Assembly (NCBI GenBank): GCA_014773175.1
Contig: VXCM01000219.1
Location: 124,001-188,000, forward strand
Direction: 5' to 3'
From: Lucifuga dentata
Taxonomy: Eukaryota > Chordata > Actinopteri > Ophidiiformes > Bythitidae
Length of the DNA: 64,000 nucleotides
Part shown: one piece after another, positions 1-12,089 of the stretch
Position numbering within the stretch: position 1 is the first letter of the stretch
Layout of the letters: every line of letters starts with the position of its first letter
Program-made: the position numbers and the translations under genes
Notes under the pieces: generated by a model
Database searches by the model: none
Told to the model about the DNA's origin: nothing
The model's input: the letters and a program-made list of their open reading frames with translations, nothing else

Positions 1-141
1 GCTTGTGTTTTCTTCTTCTTGCTGCACATGATGTGAAAATTTGTTATCACACCGCTATCGTTAATATCATATGACAAAAGCTTTTTATCATATAAAAAAA
101 TAATTATACTGGTGTTTTCTTGTGTGTGTGTCAATATGCAG

Positions 142-228
142 GTGTTTCTGTCTCAACGTTATGCTTCCAGACACCAGAACATCTCCCAGTGGAAAAGCTT
201 CACATGCCCTGACATCAACTTTCGTCAA
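142..228 (+). CDS. Candidate internal coding exon, unidentified gene
   Basis: An 87-bp block begins directly after an acceptor ending in TATGCAG and ends directly before a consensus donor GTAAGA. It is open in phase 0 for all 29 codons. The peptide is of mixed composition (it starts VFLSQRYASRH and ends CPDINFRQ) and does not look like simple-repeat translation. The tract before the acceptor is T/G-rich rather than a clean polypyrimidine run, which weakens the case. I do not recognise the protein. The exon is too short for the usual ORF length cut-off, and no partner exon could be linked to it. If real, most of the window would be a downstream intron or flank of a plus-strand gene. The conflict is that the neighbouring coding-like frame at 287-560 is on the other strand. 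Confidence 0.35.
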
Positions 229-286
229 GTAAGATTTGTCTTGTAATTGTTAAACTAATTAGTCTTCATCTTAAACATGAAACAAA

Positions 287-560
287 TCATGTCATGCATT
301 CTGTAATAAATCTACCCCAGTGGAAGATCTTGTCAATCGAATGAGAACAGAGCGCGTTGGGGAAGACGCGGTCGTACGGCAGCGGGGGCCACAGAGCAGA
401 AACACATCATAGTTGTTGTTTAATTTGATGATGTCTCCGGCGAGAGCAATGTGGGTGTGCTGCTGCCTCAGATCTATCTTCCCCTCTCTGTTTGTGAATG
501 TGTTTTTAACCACTAGATCATTGTAGCAATACACTGGTGGCAGCGCTCCGGCTTTACCCT
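287..560 (-). pseudogene. Coding-like minus-strand frame with one homopolymer frameshift
   Basis: Read on the minus strand, the frame is open from about 560, runs through residues such as VYCYNDLVVKNTFTNREGK, continues to LNNNYDVFLLCGP, and then falls out of frame at the five-base G run at 384-388. Immediately beyond that run a second frame continues with equally protein-like sequence (LPYDRVFPNALCSHSIDK) to a stop at 287-289. A one-base length difference in the homopolymer would join the two frames, so this is either a sequencing/assembly error in a true exon or a single inactivating indel. I do not recognise the family: no transposase, reverse transcriptase or zinc-finger motif is visible. 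The local sequence is more GC-rich than its surroundings. No convincing minus-strand acceptor was found upstream, so the 5' limit is arbitrary. Confidence 0.35.
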
Positions 561-589
561 GCCTGCAGCATCGATCTTCACAGCTTCAT

Positions 590-718
590 TTACAACACTA
601 TGGATTTCTGCATCGGGGGGGGAGGAGGAGCGAGAGCCACAGAGAGACAGAGANTTACAACACTATGGATTTCTGCATCGGGGGGGGAGGAGGAGCGAGA
701 GCCACAGAGAGACAGAGA
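590..718. repeat. 64-bp direct duplication around a single N (assembly joint)
   Basis: The 64 bases before the N at 654 recur in the same order directly after it. The repeated unit contains a G-rich stretch and purine-rich GAGAGACAGAGA sequence. The identical copies meeting exactly at an N point to two contig ends that overlap but were not merged, not to a biological tandem repeat. Any frame read through here is artificial. Confidence 0.8.
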
Positions 719-2670
719 GCAGAATGGAATTTCAGAACCATCTCAATGCACAAATATAGCAAATGGGTTTAAACTAAATAGAAATATAAAGACTACTTTG
801 AAGCCAACGTGGAAAAAAGTAAAGGGCAGGAGATGAGACTCAAAGTTTGTTTTATGTTGCTTGCTTAAGCCTCCTGATACTGCGGCGAAACTCGCCCGCT
901 TTTGTCTTGTATTTAATGATTCATAACTTCTCAAAAACTCATCACAGAACCATTAAAATTGAGGAAATTGAAGAAGACACACATGCCATTAAAGTTAACA
1001 CATTTAATCACTAAATTTAATATTTAATCTCCATGAAAACACAGTTGAGAAAATACTTGGTTTTTTTAAAAAGTGAAGTTGAATTTTTTGGGGGAGGTTT
1101 AACTTGAATTTCTGAATCTGAATTGTATAATTCTTCTAATTTTGCATTTTGTGATCCCCACACTCCTTGTCCACAACTCCACGAAATTTAAGGCAGATAT
1201 CTACAAGTATTAAGGTGTTATGGTGCAAATTTGTAAATTTGACATCACTGTGTGCCAAACCTTTCCAAAATGGCTAAAACAACATTTCAACAAATTATCA
1301 GTTTTCTTCAAATTATCAACTAAACGTTTTTTAAGTGGTGAAAGAACTGCATGCATTGTAAACAAAAGGCTGGGTGGTTGATGCTTGAATTAATGACAAA
1401 TCAGCAGTAGCAGGTAGAAACTTCTCATTTTGTAGCTTGCAGGGTGCCAATAAAAACTGAGACCGACATTTTGACAACAGAGTTATTAGTTTCATTAATT
1501 GATGACGATTTCTCACATGTAGAAACATTGGAGACGCTGGTGTCGATACCGCCAGGTGGCTTGTGCGAAAAGGCTGCAGCTGGAGACAATTTAATACATA
1601 ACAGCCAACAATTCAACCTACACCAACTGAATTTCATGCGATTCTTTCTCTCTGCTGCTACTTTTAAGAAGAACTCTTTGCATGTTCAATAACATACAGT
1701 TTTCTATCTATAAATGCAGTTGACCAGCAAAACTTACTGAACTAGTATTATAGTTAAGCATATTTTTTTTGGAAGCCAACTGCTTCATCACACTTTGAGG
1801 ATTGTTCAAACGTCAAAATGTTTAGGACGTTATTGCTATTACGCTTGGTATTCACACCTCGTATACTTTTTAAAGTTATTTAACCTTTTCTGTTTTTCAA
1901 AGCCAATCCCAAGCCTCCATTCAGATTTAGCCAATCACACCCTTCCATTCGGTGAGGCGGGGCTGATTCAGCCTTCACAGGGCGTGGGTGGTTTGTGTGT
2001 CAGTCACATTCACCTTAAAACAATAAAATCAGAACATCAGCAGATATGACATCATCGCAATGATCGTAAAATTGCAGGAACAATTTCACATTTTAACATT
2101 TTGAATAAATGATTTGCAGTTTAAAAAAAAAAAGCAAAAAATAAGGCAGAAAAAAATACACTGGTTGACATGGAGTGTTTAAGGGTGCTAAACTAGCATC
2201 TAACAAGTTGAAAGTGCTAAGACATGCTTTTAAAACATAATTTATTTTTCCAACAATATCCCCTTTGGGTAATATGGTCACTTTGCTAAGCACAAGGAAC
2301 CTCCTCTATAATTCATAAGTCAACCTCAAAATCCCCCCAATATCAGCTTTTAGAAACAATCTTAAGATTAGGCAATGCTGCTTTGTGACACACATTATTC
2401 ATTCATGACAGTTATTGCTTGGGTAATGACATCACATCAATAATTGAGATGCATTTACAAATGCACAAAGCGTATATTGATGTAATTTGAGTCCTGGCAT
2501 ATGAAGTGGGTCTGGTTAATGTATCCAAGGGGATTTATAATTCATTAATTCTCGGTAGCTCTGATGATAGAGGCTTAGTATTGAGGATGTGCCAGGAGAG
2601 AGAGACAGAGAGAGACAAGAGAGAGAAAAAGTAAGGAGTCAAAGGTCAATCCACTGGGGCATAATATAAC
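719..2670. other. AT-rich sequence with no supported gene
   Basis: Only short chance frames occur here. Around 1900-2050 there is a less AT-rich stretch with CCAATC motifs (near 1929-1938), and at 2380-2560 a TAATTC/TTAATT-rich block that could be regulatory. No repeat family was recognised. Confidence 0.5.
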
Positions 2671-2689
2671 ATGCATAAATGCCTCTATG

Positions 2690-2714
2690 CCCCCCCCCCC
2701 CNCCCCCCCCCCCC
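2690..2714. repeat. Poly(C) run with internal N
   Basis: A run of C is broken by one N at 2702. Run length is unreliable. Confidence 0.85.
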
Positions 2715-2829
2715 AGCGATTTCTTTAATCAGAGGATCAGAAGGACTTATGAATGTCCACTACTTTACACAGACACATACATTATGTGTGCCAAAGACAT
2801 TGGTTTTTTCAGTGGCTTGGTTTGTAGTG

Positions 2830-2833
2830 TCGT

Positions 2834-2869
<36 letters not shown>
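2830..2869. repeat. (GT)n followed by (GA)n microsatellite
   Basis: Alternating GT changes into GA within about 40 bases. Confidence 0.9.
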
Positions 2870-3185
2870 CTTCCTTCAGTTAAATTAAAAATGTCAGATT
2901 ACAGTAGTAATTGAAGGTATCTGCAGCTGTATTACATGCAACATGGAACTGATGAGACACACAACATGCAGTTCCAGAGTGAGTCACTTGGTGAACTACA
3001 GTTGCTATAGAAACAGAGAACAAAGTCGGATGAAAGTAGAAAATAACCTGGTACCAAAACGTAACAAACAGCCCCTACCCAAATTCAAAATATATAAAAA
3101 TTAAAATTAAATGCAAAAAAAATGCCATGTTATTTTGCTGCTGATGATATCAACTGTAAAAATGCACACACTTTTTCTGTTCTGT

Positions 3186-3217
3186 AAAAAAAAAAAAAAA
3201 NGAAAAAAAAAAAAAAA
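3186..3217. repeat. Poly(A) tract with N at 3201
   Basis: Two A runs are joined by NG. This is a gap joint in a homopolymer. A second, longer A tract with an N at 3473 covers 3453-3492. Confidence 0.85.
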
Positions 3218-3452
3218 TCATTTGTGTATGTTTTCATAATATTAATATCAAATCCGATTAAAAGGCATTGTGTTTCCTATCATGTGATTGTGTAATTATT
3301 CAGCTTTGTACAGTTTATAAAAAATCAAAACAGCCAGGATCATTTGTTCATCCATGTGATCTGCCAGTGACTAATCAGTATGCCGTGAGCTCATTGGTTC
3401 AGCAATGTAACCCTCAACGAATGGTCATCATCATGTGAAAGAGATCAAAAGT

Positions 3453-3492
3453 AAAAAAAAAAAAAAAAAAAANAAAAAAAAAAAAAAAAAAA
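3453..3492. repeat. Poly(A) tract with N at 3473
   Basis: About 40 bases of A with one N. It could be a retroposon tail, but no SINE or LINE body was recognised upstream. Confidence 0.8.
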
Positions 3493-3976
3493 GTACTTTG
3501 CTGGATGGAAAGCCTGCGTGTTCATGTGAATACGCACGACCATGAAATTTCACAAGCTCGAGCATCACATGTCGCTGGAGGAACTCATGAAAATAGCCTC
3601 TTCACACTTTTTTCACTGGAAATCATAGAGAAGAGGTGGCATCATTTACCATGTGCTGAACCCATCAGGCACTGAAAGAAAGCAGTATTTTTTTTATTTA
3701 CAAAGCTTAAATAACATTTAAATACATTTAATAACTCTAAAATATGATTTTAAAAAATTCTGAGTTCTGTCAAACACTCAAGGTTGGGAGCAGAGCTTAT
3801 GTCGTGAAGATGGCAACAGGTATAAAGGTGATGTAATCAGGTTAAGGCTGCAATGCTCAATATGCATTTATGGAAGGATAGTCCTTGTTGAAAAGAGTGT
3901 GAGGATAGAGTTATCCCTCCAGCTCTTATTAGCTCCACTTCTAGCTGATACATGCTGTCACAGTTACACACAGTCA

Positions 3977-3978
<2 letters not shown>

Positions 3979-4018
<40 letters not shown>
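3979..4018. repeat. (CA)n microsatellite
   Basis: About 19 CA units, preceded by an imperfect CACACAGTCACT lead-in. Confidence 0.95.
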
Positions 4019-4025
<7 letters not shown>

Positions 4026-5299
4026 AAGGAATTTCTTGAGTAAGATTTTATAAAGTCCACATCATCGCTAATACAGTGGATTTGGATTCAAGTGTGAGCA
4101 TTACACAACTACGTGAACACACATACATACACAGATACACAAACACAGACACACATACGCTTTCTGTGCTGACTATGATGCAATTTGCAGGTGCAAGAGT
4201 GAAAGAAGCAAGGTCGAACGTATAGCAGAGCTGCCACCAGATGCCACTTTTCAAAACCTGCTTTTCTTAACGTGAAAGTTATGTCAGACCACAACAACAC
4301 TTGACGTCGGTAGAAATAAACACAATCTGTTTTTTTCTCGATTTGACGATACGTAACTGAGGTCAGACTGCATGAGGCCTCAGAAACGGGAGCATCCAAC
4401 AAGATCCAGTAATGGTTTTGCATCACTGTCCGAAAGATCAGAAAATCCTGCTATGAATACAGATTGAAGGACATATAGAGGGAAGGAGTCACACAGTAGC
4501 TGAGGGGGGAGATGAGAGGGAAAAGTCTGTGTTGTGAGATTGCAGGGCAGCCAGAGAAGAGGTGAAAGTAGAAAACCTATTTGATATTTAATTGGAATTG
4601 ATCCTGTGGAGTTGCTGAAAATTTTAACGGTGGGTAAATCCATACATTCCTGCATGGAGAGAAGGCGTGGACCTGCGTATGTGCAGAAATACTCACCGCG
4701 CAAAACAAAACTGAGAGCAAAAGCCCTGCGAATTACCAAGAGAAGGAAAGAAAAACGTATCTAGAGGGACACAAAAATCAGAGGGGAAGAAAAAAATGGA
4801 TGAATCAGAGACGGCGCAAAAGCAACACAGAATCAGAGAGCAGACGGGCAGGAAGGGAGGAAAACAACAGACAAGTTTTAATATTTCTTCAGAGATGATT
4901 TATTTATCCACCTTATGGCAACACCACCAGGATAAAAAGCAGCAGCCCGTCTGGGCCAAACAAACCAACAAGCCCCTCAGTAATGGAGGCAAGAGATGTT
5001 TAGTTTGGGCTCAAAGATGGATTTATACTTTCTATTTAAAAAATGTCATACTTACCAAAATGAACTCTCAGCAACCTGCTAAGTGCAACAAATATACTTT
5101 TTTTTTTTTAGCTCTAAATATTATTCAGTAGTGATTTTTATCTAATATATACAATAGGTTGATCTTTAACTTTTTGTTACTGTTTAATAGAGGTTTTTGC
5201 AGGTCTAAAATGTTGGACCAGATCCAAACAGACCTGTGCAAAATCTAAAATCCAATGTGTGTAATTTTTTTTGTTTTGTTTTTTAAAGAGACCTGATCT

Positions 5300-5372
5300 G
5301 TGTGTGTGTGTATGTGTGTGTGTGTGTGNTGTGTGTGTGTGTGTGTGTGTGAGAGAGTGTGTGAGAGAGAGA
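5300..5372. repeat. (GT)n to (GA)n microsatellite with N at 5329
   Basis: GT repeats interrupted by TATG and by an N, grading into GAGAGA. The Cys/Val-rich frame translated through it is not a gene. Confidence 0.9.
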
Positions 5373-5523
5373 GAGAAGCTTTCTTACTGAGAAACTGGCC
5401 ATTCAGTTGTATAATATGCACTGAAAACAGCAGGGTGGGTCCTGATCAGTTCCACATCCAACCCAAGCTGGTGTCAGGTGCAGTTTGATGTATAGCAGTA
5501 AGGCAAAAGAAGATACTTCATAC

Positions 5524-5697
5524 GTTTTATGCTCCCGAAAAATTATTGAAGCAAGGTTTTCATTTTTCCTGATGAAGACCTTGTTGGTTGAAGGCTAGTG
5601 ATGATATGTGATGTGTGGTCAGTAAGACGAAAGTCTTCGTCAGGCACGACTTTGCTGGTTGAAATGTTGCTTCAGTAAATTTTTGGGGAGCATAAAA
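5524..5697. repeat. Fold-back (inverted-repeat) element, about 174 bp
   Basis: The left arm starts near TTTTATGCTCCC and runs through AAAAATTATTGAAGCAA to CCTGATGAAGAC (to about 5580). The right arm (from about 5625) carries the reverse complement of each block in matching order (GTCTTCGTCAGG, TTGCTTCAGTAAATTTTT, GGGAGCATAAAA). The arms are imperfect, so this is an old palindromic element of MITE-like type. No other copy was noticed in the window and no target-site duplication was resolved. Confidence 0.65.
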
Positions 5698-6915
5698 GTC
5701 AGCGTGCAGACAAGATAAAAGAATAACATGAAAGAATGGAGAGATATATTACCGCATTAGACTGAAAAAAGAGAATTGTGCGTGATACTTTGTGCCTTTC
5801 CACCTATCCTTGTCTATGCACATAAATGCCAATGTGCACAAACATTCTCACACACGTGCCAACGCAAACACACACAGAAAGCCAGTGCCTAAAGACAAAA
5901 GCCGTGCTGCGGAACAAAAGACAACCAAAAAAAGCCATCAGGAGACCTGCAGCAGGCACCCATTGTGATTAATGAAAACAAATATTGGGAGAGAGTGGGG
6001 CACAGGCACAGAGAAACAGCACAAACAATGGAGCAGACAGCGTAATGCATTCAGGGTTCGCTGACGGCCCTCCAGTGCAGAATGAGAATAATAGGAGGAG
6101 AGAGAAAGTGGGATAGAGGGACAAGAGAGGGAGAAAAGAGGGGGAGAAAAGAGGAGGGAGAGGAAACAAGAACACTAATGTGAAATCCATTCTCCCAAAA
6201 ACATCGACACACACATACCCATGCGCCGTCATACCAGCCAGCTTTCAAACCCACTGTGCTGTCGCTACATCTGTGGTTCCACCTGCTGCACGGAGCGTTT
6301 TGGGTACAACTATCTTTTCTGCTGCAAGTATTAAACACACACTCACACACACAAGGGATGATTTAAAATGGGTTAAATGCCATTTGGGCTTGTTTGTGAG
6401 CCTGAGCGGACTGAGTCGTATTAAAGGAGGGACAGTGTGCTGTGACAATAAGATGTTAATGAATTCTTCACAAATCATAGTTGTGGGCTGTGAAGGAAAT
6501 CAGAATGGAGACATTTCTGCTTGTAAAATCAGTAATGAAGAAAACAGATTTTTAATGAGTCTTTAGACATTAGCAGCAAGTCGCTCTGAATGACTGTGTT
6601 TTCATCCATTTCAGCAGTCAATGTGTTTGCAAACATTTTCTAAGAGGCGCCAGGAATCGCGGTGTAATATTCTGATTTCAAAGGAAATCTATGCATGGAG
6701 ATTGTGTGCTTGTGGTTTGAGTTTACTTCAAATGAACACAAAGGTTTTACACACGAAAGGGTGATATGATATTCCTGTATAAATCCTTTGATTCTCCTTT
6801 TCTAAAAACCAAAGTCCCCTGATTGCCATCTAAAATTCCATTGATCTATATACAAAAACAAATGTCTACATATTTGTATTGCATTTAAAACATTACATAA
6901 ACACTGTTTTATTCA

Positions 6916-6947
<32 letters not shown>

Positions 6948-9900
6948 AATGTTAGTGAAAAGCACTCTAACATCATCCTTAGTCATCATTCATTATGTTC
7001 ATTCAACCTGAGAGATACAAACAGTCATTGTAATACTACAAGACCCTTTTCAATATTACTGTATCTTGTTGAAGAGGGTCTACATGCCTCGTTTTTATAA
7101 TATAATATAATGAGTGAAAAAAGATACAAAGAAAGGGAAAAAAGAAGAAAAAAAGAAGAAAAGCAAAATCTGTTGCCTATAGAAATCTCGTATCATCCAG
7201 TAAGATACCCATACATCCTAAACTTCCCTGAAGCTTCATTTTGGAACGCCTTTAAACAGACTGCAGCAAAAAGTGCTTGTTGTCACTCAGTGTGCACAGC
7301 AGTGCCGCAGCAAGGGATAAAGGGATACAATGGTTTGTTTGTTTTTCCATATCAAAGCATTACAAGGGTTTTAAAATAGACCCCAAAATGACAATAAGAA
7401 CATGAAAATCTTTGTCTCCTTTAAAAAAAATTTATGACATTTAGACCCTAAATTTGCTTCATTACTCTGAAATTTTGTTAAACTGAGTGCAGTGATGCAA
7501 AAGTTGATCGCTCGACTGCTAAAACTCATCATGCAGACAGAGCGGACTATGAATAATTCCGTGTGAAACATCGGGCTTCCACTAACTTAACTACCCACTG
7601 GGAACCGGTACAACTTATTTTCCCTTCATCCACAGTCCCTAAACAAACAAAGCCAGCAGGACAGGGATGACGGAGCAAATTTATGTTGGGAGACAAAGGG
7701 TAGCAGAAGGAGGAGGGATGGAAGCAACAGTCGGTCCGTCTGTCTGGCCAAAGGCTTCCATTGGTGGTCTGTGATATTCCCATCTGGCTTCATTACTGTC
7801 TTATCTCTGTGTTGCTGCACAGCCAGCGACGAGTGAGAAGCATTGCAAGCGCACCTGGCACACCTGCCTCCCCAATAGAATAAACAGCAGAATTAGGGTG
7901 CAATTTTAGCTTCTGCATCTCAACATTTTCCCTCTCTTTTGCGCCCCTTCCATTTTCCTTGTTGATTAATTCCTCTCTCCCTGTTTTCTTCTCTCCTGCC
8001 ATCTCTAATTCCCTCCCAGTCCTCCTGACAGAAGTGATAATGGGACAGTAAATTAGGACCATCCCGTTTTCCCACCTATCATCCTCTCAGCAGTTGATGT
8101 GATCCCTCACCTCTAAGGTCAAAGGGTAATCAGTGTAAAGCAGTCAGCGCCACGGTCAGAATAATCAATCACTCTGTGCTGCGACATCACAGGCGGCGCG
8201 AAATGCTGTAAACATCGCTGTGAAATCTGCCTCCCACAAACACACCTGCTGCTTTCGTGTGCAGATCCAAAAACACACAATCAGCAGGTTTCCTTTGCCC
8301 ATGCAAGATTGAATGATAGCCAATTTTTTACTATTAATTAACAAGCATTTAGACCACAAACTGTTTCAAGATCAGTCACGCTCGTAACGCTGCCAAGTGT
8401 TTGTCACTTCATGCTCAAGTCAAAAACAGCTCACACTGAAAATGCTGCTGGCATAATGGCAAGTGTTTACATGGTTTTTAGGCTTTCACATTCTTCTCTT
8501 TTGCTGGAAAATCTAATCACTTCCACAGGTTTCACTTAATCGCACGGAAAACAAAACCTGAACTATTGCGTCTATTTAATCCACTTTGTGAATACATATT
8601 GAAGAACACAGCTTTCATATTCCAAAAGGGATTAGCTCTAAATGGCAGAGACAGAGAGGCCTTTGAGGGGAGCTAAAATTACAGGTGGAGTGATCCCTTC
8701 TAAAATTATCCCACTCTTTTATATTGTGTCTCTGAAGAATTCATGCTCATGTTTAATTCCCGAGCTCTGATAACGAATGTCTCCTCCAAGCACCTGAAGA
8801 TTAATACACTTTTACCAGGTGCTCTCTGTCTTTTTATAACACACTCCTGCTATTTAAACGCTCAGCTGTCTGGCTGTCATTTTACACCACGAGGTCATTT
8901 AGAGGAAGTCTTAACCCACGGACACATTCGCATAGAATACAAATCTGACACATTACGCCCTTTTACGCAAGTGGATGAAGCCATAAATGTGCCCGGCTGT
9001 GGCTGTCACACCCAAAGGCTGCTAAAGCATGCTTCATCCCGCCGACTTGATCAGAAACCTCATCGGACATCCACCGTGTTTATTCCTTTTCAGTGGAAGA
9101 TGGGATGAAAAACTGCCATCATAGACAGGGAAGGGACTTGTGTTTGTGTGTGTGCGTGTGTGTTTGCATCTTTGTCTTTGTAATATGAACACGATTCATC
9201 ATACTGTCGCCGATAATGAGCAGAGGAGAGGGAATTCTAGTCTTCTGAGTATTTTGTAAAACTAACTGATTGGGCTCAAATATCAAATTTATTGATCACT
9301 AACACATGTGCGGCAAATAAAGTTTAAAATATATTCAGATTTCATATCGCTGAAATGTACCCTCAGACTGAAACAGGTCTTATTTTTTGTGCGATAGTGT
9401 TTTATGAAGTCGCTTGCCGGATCTAAATAAGAAAATAGCATAGAAATGCCTCTTTCAAGGCAAACTCTAAAAGATGTTGGTAACAGGTTTTTATGAATGA
9501 GGGAGCATGGTTATGTGATAATACTTGCCCTTATGGACATAGTAAGTCTGGCGCTGCGCTTGATGAGTGATGAATCCCGCCCAGTGACTGAAAGAAAAAA
9601 GAAAGCTTGAGAGAGAAATTAAAACTCTCCCTGCTTTCACACCTCAGCACACCTGGAGGCATGCCTGGCAGGATGGCAGAGTCGAAAAGAGATCCAACAG
9701 GCATATCGCAGGAAGCATATGGTCTTAAATCTGCAGCAGAAACACCCAAAAAAAAAATAAAAATCTGAAGAAATAATTTAAGAAGAGGAGTGGAATGAGT
9801 CAATCAAAGAGCCGTGTTGAGTCAAATTGTACAACGAGGCACAGGATTCCACCATCCTCCCACTCCTACATTGCGGATCCATCCTGCTCACACATCTATC

Positions 9901-10339
9901 GGCCACAGAGGAACCAGCAGCCAGTTGAAGCTGTCAAAGTTGTCAAGACTGTTGCCATGGTTGTCTTGGTTAAATTTGCATTAAAAAAAATAAATTTGCA
10001 TGATGCCAGCAAAACATGAGACCCAGCTGTGGCCAAACACAACCAGGACCCTGTAACCTCCAGGTAATGAAATTACCCTTCAGGTTTGGTGGCTTTCATG
10101 TCACATCTACAGCTAGAAAAATCTGCATTTAAGAGGAACCCGGATTTACCGATTTCATGGATGTTTATTCCGGACACACAAATACTGCTCTGTGTAAAAG
10201 CCTGGGTTGGTTTGGAAGTTTGGAAATTTAATTTATGCTGTATAATATGTTGGGTAAGACACAGCCTAAATAAGTTATGGCTCCACATGTCTCTATTAAT
10301 TGGTTCTTGCACACCCTGTTTCACATAGTTAGACCTAAA
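5698..10339. other. Largely unique non-coding sequence
   Basis: No gene or transposon was recognised. It contains a poly(T) tract at 6919-6942, a purine-rich stretch at 6090-6175, and a block at 8500-8900 with intact-looking, mixed-composition sequence that could be a conserved non-coding element. The open frames here (for example 8743-9108) lack splice signals and known motifs. Confidence 0.5.
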
Positions 10340-10343
10340 TTAA

Positions 10344-10881
10344 AGGACCACACTGGTGAGTTTGCATGTTCAAGCCCAATAAATACCACCCACACACGTT
10401 ATATAAATATTACTATATATTACTGACAACCATTTTCCAAAACATTAAAACCATATTTTATTTTTCCTGTTATTTTGTCAAATCCCCTAATCTATCAAAA
10501 TCAAATAATCAGGTGATATACCCACTGTAAAATTCAATGTTTCATGAAGGGACTGTTGTTTTTTAAAAGCTTTCTCAATAAAAGCCATCTTCTGTATATT
10601 CCCTGATGAAGACATACATTTTCTTCCATGCAGCTGTCTTTGACCAGCTACAATAAAGTTACTTTGACAAAAAAAATGTATTATCTCAAGCACGTGTCAA
10701 GTCTCTACAAGCTGATTTTAATAGTGCAAACTGAAACCAGTGGCACTTTGGGAGGTATAGGAAAACAATTCTAATATTTAAAACTCTAGTAGTATGTTTT
10801 GGGAAATGGTTGTCATTAATATAATATGTATGTGGGTTGTATATATTGGGCTCAAACCTGCAAAACCACTCATATGGTCCT
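10344..10881. mobile_element. Kolobok-like (T2-type) MITE, TTAA-flanked
   Basis: The element starts AGGACCACACTGG and ends CATATGGTCCT, and is flanked by TTAA on both sides (10340-10343 and 10882-10885). The subterminal block TTTGCATG...GCCCAATAAATA recurs inverted near the other end as TATTGGGCTCAAACCTGCAAA. TTAA target sites plus TTAAAGG termini are the described hallmark of T2/Kolobok MITEs. The superfamily link is strengthened by the longer relative at 38376-39902, which holds a THAP relic. At least six related copies or fragments lie in this window. It has no coding capacity. Confidence 0.8.
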
Positions 10882-10885
10882 TTAA

Positions 10886-12052
10886 TTTTATTATTATTAT
10901 TTATTTATTTATTTATTTTGCTATATTAAAGGCAGAAGGTGAAAGCAAAGACAATTTGCTGCAAAAACATTTCTAATTTTAAATATTCACGTGATTTTAC
11001 TCAAAAATGATCTGAAAAACCCATGTCAAGCTTTGAGTAACGCAGCAACCACGAACACGAAATCTGAACCAACAAAACCAAACGTTTTGCAGTCACACGT
11101 GCCTACGCAATCTTAAACTCTGAATGATGAAAAAGCATATTCAGATTTCACACTCCAATACCAAAAAGTAATCAAGGCCAGTGGTGGAGCTGTGCCAATG
11201 GAGGCAGCAGAGCGAGGCAAAGTGTCGCCGGTGCAGCCCTGAGTCACACTATAAACACCTGTCGCCAAATGGACACATCAATCCTATTTCACAGCCCAAC
11301 CGGCCTCTACGCCACCAAACACACAGGGCATATGCACAGATATGGTACATTTGGACAAAGTATTTATCTGCAGATCTAGAACAGGAGAACAGGGGACAAA
11401 GAGGATGCAAAGTGCCGGAGCAGAAATCAATCCATTACAATGTACAGTAATCTCATTCTGCAGGACGGCCTGATTCACAACCCTGCAGTGGCGAGCGATA
11501 GGTGCAGCATGTGAGAAAATGGGCCTGGACCGAAAAGAGAGTCGTGAAAAGCACTTAGCACCTGGTCTGGGATAATACCCATTCTATCCTGTTTTGTCTT
11601 TCGCTCTCTGTCTTCCTCTCTCTCTCTATCACACACACATAAACACACACAGACACACACACAAGCACTTTGCCTAATAGAGTAGCAGCAGTAGTCAGCG
11701 TTTCCCATGGCAGGCTGTAATCTCATGGCTGGACTCAGTGATGGATTTTGGGTTGGAGGCAGCATCAGCATCACTGCAATAAACACACACACACACACAC
11801 ACACACACACCATTCACACATGCATACACTTGGGCATTTGAACAAAAGGATCTGTGTGCAAAGGGATTAACGTCGATATGTGCAAGTAAAAAGGAAGAGG
11901 CATACGATGGAGACGGCTGCTGCTTTTTCCTGTCAAACAATACAGTACTATTTCTTAGCTCTTACAATAATCATAATAATTCAAAAAATTTGCATTTACA
12001 GGGCTCTTCATGTCAATTCAAGGTCCTTAACAATGCATGGAGATGTAATCTA

Positions 12053-12089
<37 letters not shown>

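Noticed and set aside
8743..9108. Plus-strand 121-codon frame
   Set aside because: The peptide shows no family motif and no splice or promoter context. The block may be conserved non-coding sequence.
10086..10328. Overlapping frames on both strands of about 80 codons, with a GTAAGA site inside
   Set aside because: The two strands are equally open, there is no motif, and the frame runs into a MITE.
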